A stretch of 6,719 bases of DNA from Beijerinckiaceae bacterium (GTDB lineage: Bacteria > Pseudomonadota > Alphaproteobacteria > Rhizobiales > Beijerinckiaceae): contig CANGOK010000185.1 in assembly GCA_947455285.1 (NCBI GenBank), positions 1-6,719 on the forward strand, written 5' to 3'. Shown piece by piece: positions 5,515 through 6,719 of this stretch. The notes beneath the pieces were generated by a model. It was given only the letters and a program-made list of their open reading frames with translations. It made no database searches and was not told where the DNA came from. The translations under genes and the position numbers were made by a program. Within the stretch, counting starts at the first letter, position 1; each line of letters begins with the position of its first letter.

Positions 5515-6719
5515 TTGAACAGTCCAAAGAAGCCCGTCGCTTTCACCGTCCCCGCGCTGATCCGCAAAAACACCGCCCTCATCGCGCTCTCCCAGTCCTT
5601 CACTGGCGCGGGCATGCAGCTCGCCTATGGTCTGGGGCCGCTGATGGTCTATCAGCTCACCGGCTCGGCGGGGCTTTCAGGGCTTTCGGTGGCGCTGATC
5701 GGGCTCAGCCGTTTCGCAGTCTCCTATCCCGTTGGCAGGATCACCGACGCCTATGGGCGCCTGCCCGGCATCACCTTCGGGCTTGCTCTGGCCCTCTGCG
5801 GGGCGCTGGCGGTGGGCTATTCGCTGATCGCGAGCAGCCTGGCGATGTTCGTCGCGGGCATGCTGATCTTCGGCATGGGCATGAACGCCTCGCAGCAGAT
5901 GCGGGTCGCGGCCACCGATATGTTTCCACCCCAGATGCGCGCGACGGCGCTTGGCTATGTGGCGATGGGCTCGCTGCTTGGCCTGTGCCTGATGCCGCTC
6001 ATGATGACCGTTTCGGACAAAAACGCGGCGTCGATCGGAGTCGATCCGCTCGCCCTGCCATGGTTCATGGTTCCCGCGCTCATCATCGGCGGCATGATCA
6101 TCGTGCGCAATGTGAGGCCCGATCCCAAACATATCGGCATGAACCTCAGGCATTATTACCCGGACTATGAGCCGCCGCCGAAACAGGCCGGGCCTGCGGG
6201 CTCGTTCAGCGCATGGTCGCTGCTGAAAAAGCCGCGCATCCTCATCGCCATCGTCTGCAACTGCGCGGGACAGGGCAATATGTCCATCGTCATGGTGCTG
6301 ACCTCGCTGGTCCTGTCGCATCATGGCTATACGCTGACGGAGATCAGCTATTCCCACGCCTTCCATTCAGCGGGCATGTTCGCCTTCACGATTCCGCTGG
6401 GCAAGCTCGCCGACCGCTATGGGCGCGGCTTCATCATGTATCCGGGCGTCGGCGTCTCGGTCATTGGCGCGGGGCTGGTGGCCTTCGTGCCGACCTACGC
6501 CATGGTGACGCTGGGCACGTTCCTTGTGGGGCTCGGCTGGGCGGGCGCCAATGTGGCCTCGACCGCGCTGCTGGCGGATGAAACCACCACGGCTGAGCGC
6601 GGACGCGCCATCGGCCTCAACGATAGTTTCGGCGGCAGCATGACCGTGATGACCGCAGTGATCACCGGCCCGCTGATTGAATTCTATGGCCTGCCCTCGA
6701 CGGGCCTTGCGGCGATCAT
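5515..6719 (+). CDS. MFS transporter (N-terminal 401 codons; C-terminus lies beyond the right edge)
   Basis: This inner-membrane carrier shows both copies of the classical MFS motif A: GRITDAYGR at residues 74-82 (loop 2-3) and GKLADRYGR at 296-304 (loop 8-9). Hydrophobic segments run throughout, with a long polar central loop at about 198-240 that includes a YYPDYEPPPK segment. About 11 of 12 helices are inside the window. The frame is closed upstream by TAA at 5488-5490, and the only usable start before the first helix is TTG at 5515, preceded by GGGA (5503-5506) and GGA (5508-5510). The next ATG would fall inside helix 1 (residue 34). The protein is not a close relative of the 1487-2722 transporter, which lacks the intact motif A. 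Substrate and direction are unknown. No partner gene is visible, as the next gene lies outside the window. Confidence 0.9.
   Translation, partial: MNSPKKPVAFTVPALIRKNTALIALSQSFTGAGMQLAYGLGPLMVYQLTGSAGLSGLSVALIGLSRFAVSYPVGRITDAYGRLPGITFGLALALCGALAVGYSLIASSLAMFVAGMLIFGMGMNASQQMRVAATDMFPPQMRATALGYVAMGSLLGLCLMPLMMTVSDKNAASIGVDPLALPWFMVPALIIGGMIIVRNVRPDPKHIGMNLRHYYPDYEPPPKQAGPAGSFSAWSLLKKPRILIAIVCNCAGQGNMSIVMVLTSLVLSHHGYTLTEISYSHAFHSAGMFAFTIPLGKLADRYGRGFIMYPGVGVSVIGAGLVAFVPTYAMVTLGTFLVGLGWAGANVASTALLADETTTAERGRAIGLNDSFGGSMTVMTAVITGPLIEFYGLPSTGLAAI

Noticed and set aside
5451..6170. Plus-strand open frame of 239 codons overlapping the start of the second MFS gene, and the antisense frame at 5677-6366
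   Set aside because: The MFS frame from TTG 5515 has both motif-A copies and continuous membrane helices. The competing frames are Arg/His-rich shadows without motifs.
1..6719. CRISPR array, insertion sequence, tRNA or rRNA, defence or secretion system
   Set aside because: No regularly spaced repeats, transposase-like frames, terminal inverted repeats, cloverleaf-like stretches or defence-type domains were seen. All sizeable coding regions are accounted for by chromosomal genes, and no gap exceeds 165 bp.

Overview
The window is GC-rich chromosomal DNA with tightly packed genes and strong G/C preference at third codon positions. Intergenic -35 boxes are of the CTTGAC type, and one promoter candidate closely matches the Caulobacter sigma-73 consensus. 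This suggests an alphaproteobacterium, probably of the Rhizobiales (Hyphomicrobiales) or a neighbouring order. The placement is an inference from base composition, promoter style and gene families. No rRNA, tRNA, mobile element, CRISPR array or other sign of an accessory island was seen.

Layout. (1) Positions 1-1379, minus: the N-terminal 459 codons of the transcription accessory protein Tex, cut by the left edge. (2) Positions 1487-2722, minus: a complete MFS exporter-like protein of 411 aa. It lies 107 bp upstream of tex, and the gap holds a good tex promoter candidate. (3) Positions 2724-3518, minus: a 264-aa classical short-chain dehydrogenase/reductase. Its stop codon is one base from the MFS start codon, so the two form a coupled two-gene unit. 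(4) Positions 3519-3640: a divergent control region with two inverted repeats and back-to-back -35-like boxes. (5) Positions 3641-4747, plus: alanine dehydrogenase (ald), complete, with all catalytic residues present. (6) Positions 4744-5349, minus: a 201-aa DUF4337-type membrane protein converging on ald, with both stop codons in one shared TTAA. (7) Positions 5350-5514: a second divergent gap with two perfect 7-bp inverted repeats. (8) Positions 5515-6719, plus: a second, unrelated MFS transporter with an apparent TTG start, cut by the right edge.

How the genes work together. The SDR and first MFS gene probably belong to one pathway, an NAD-dependent alcohol/ketone oxidoreductase plus transport of a related small molecule. 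The substrate cannot be read from sequence. Ald links alanine to pyruvate and ammonium and appears to be its own transcription unit. Tex, the DUF4337 protein and the second MFS protein look like independent neighbours.

I found no convincing undescribed system. The most useful leads are small: the inverted repeats in the two divergent gaps, the leaderless coupling of SDR to MFS, and the altered cofactor-loop motifs of the SDR.
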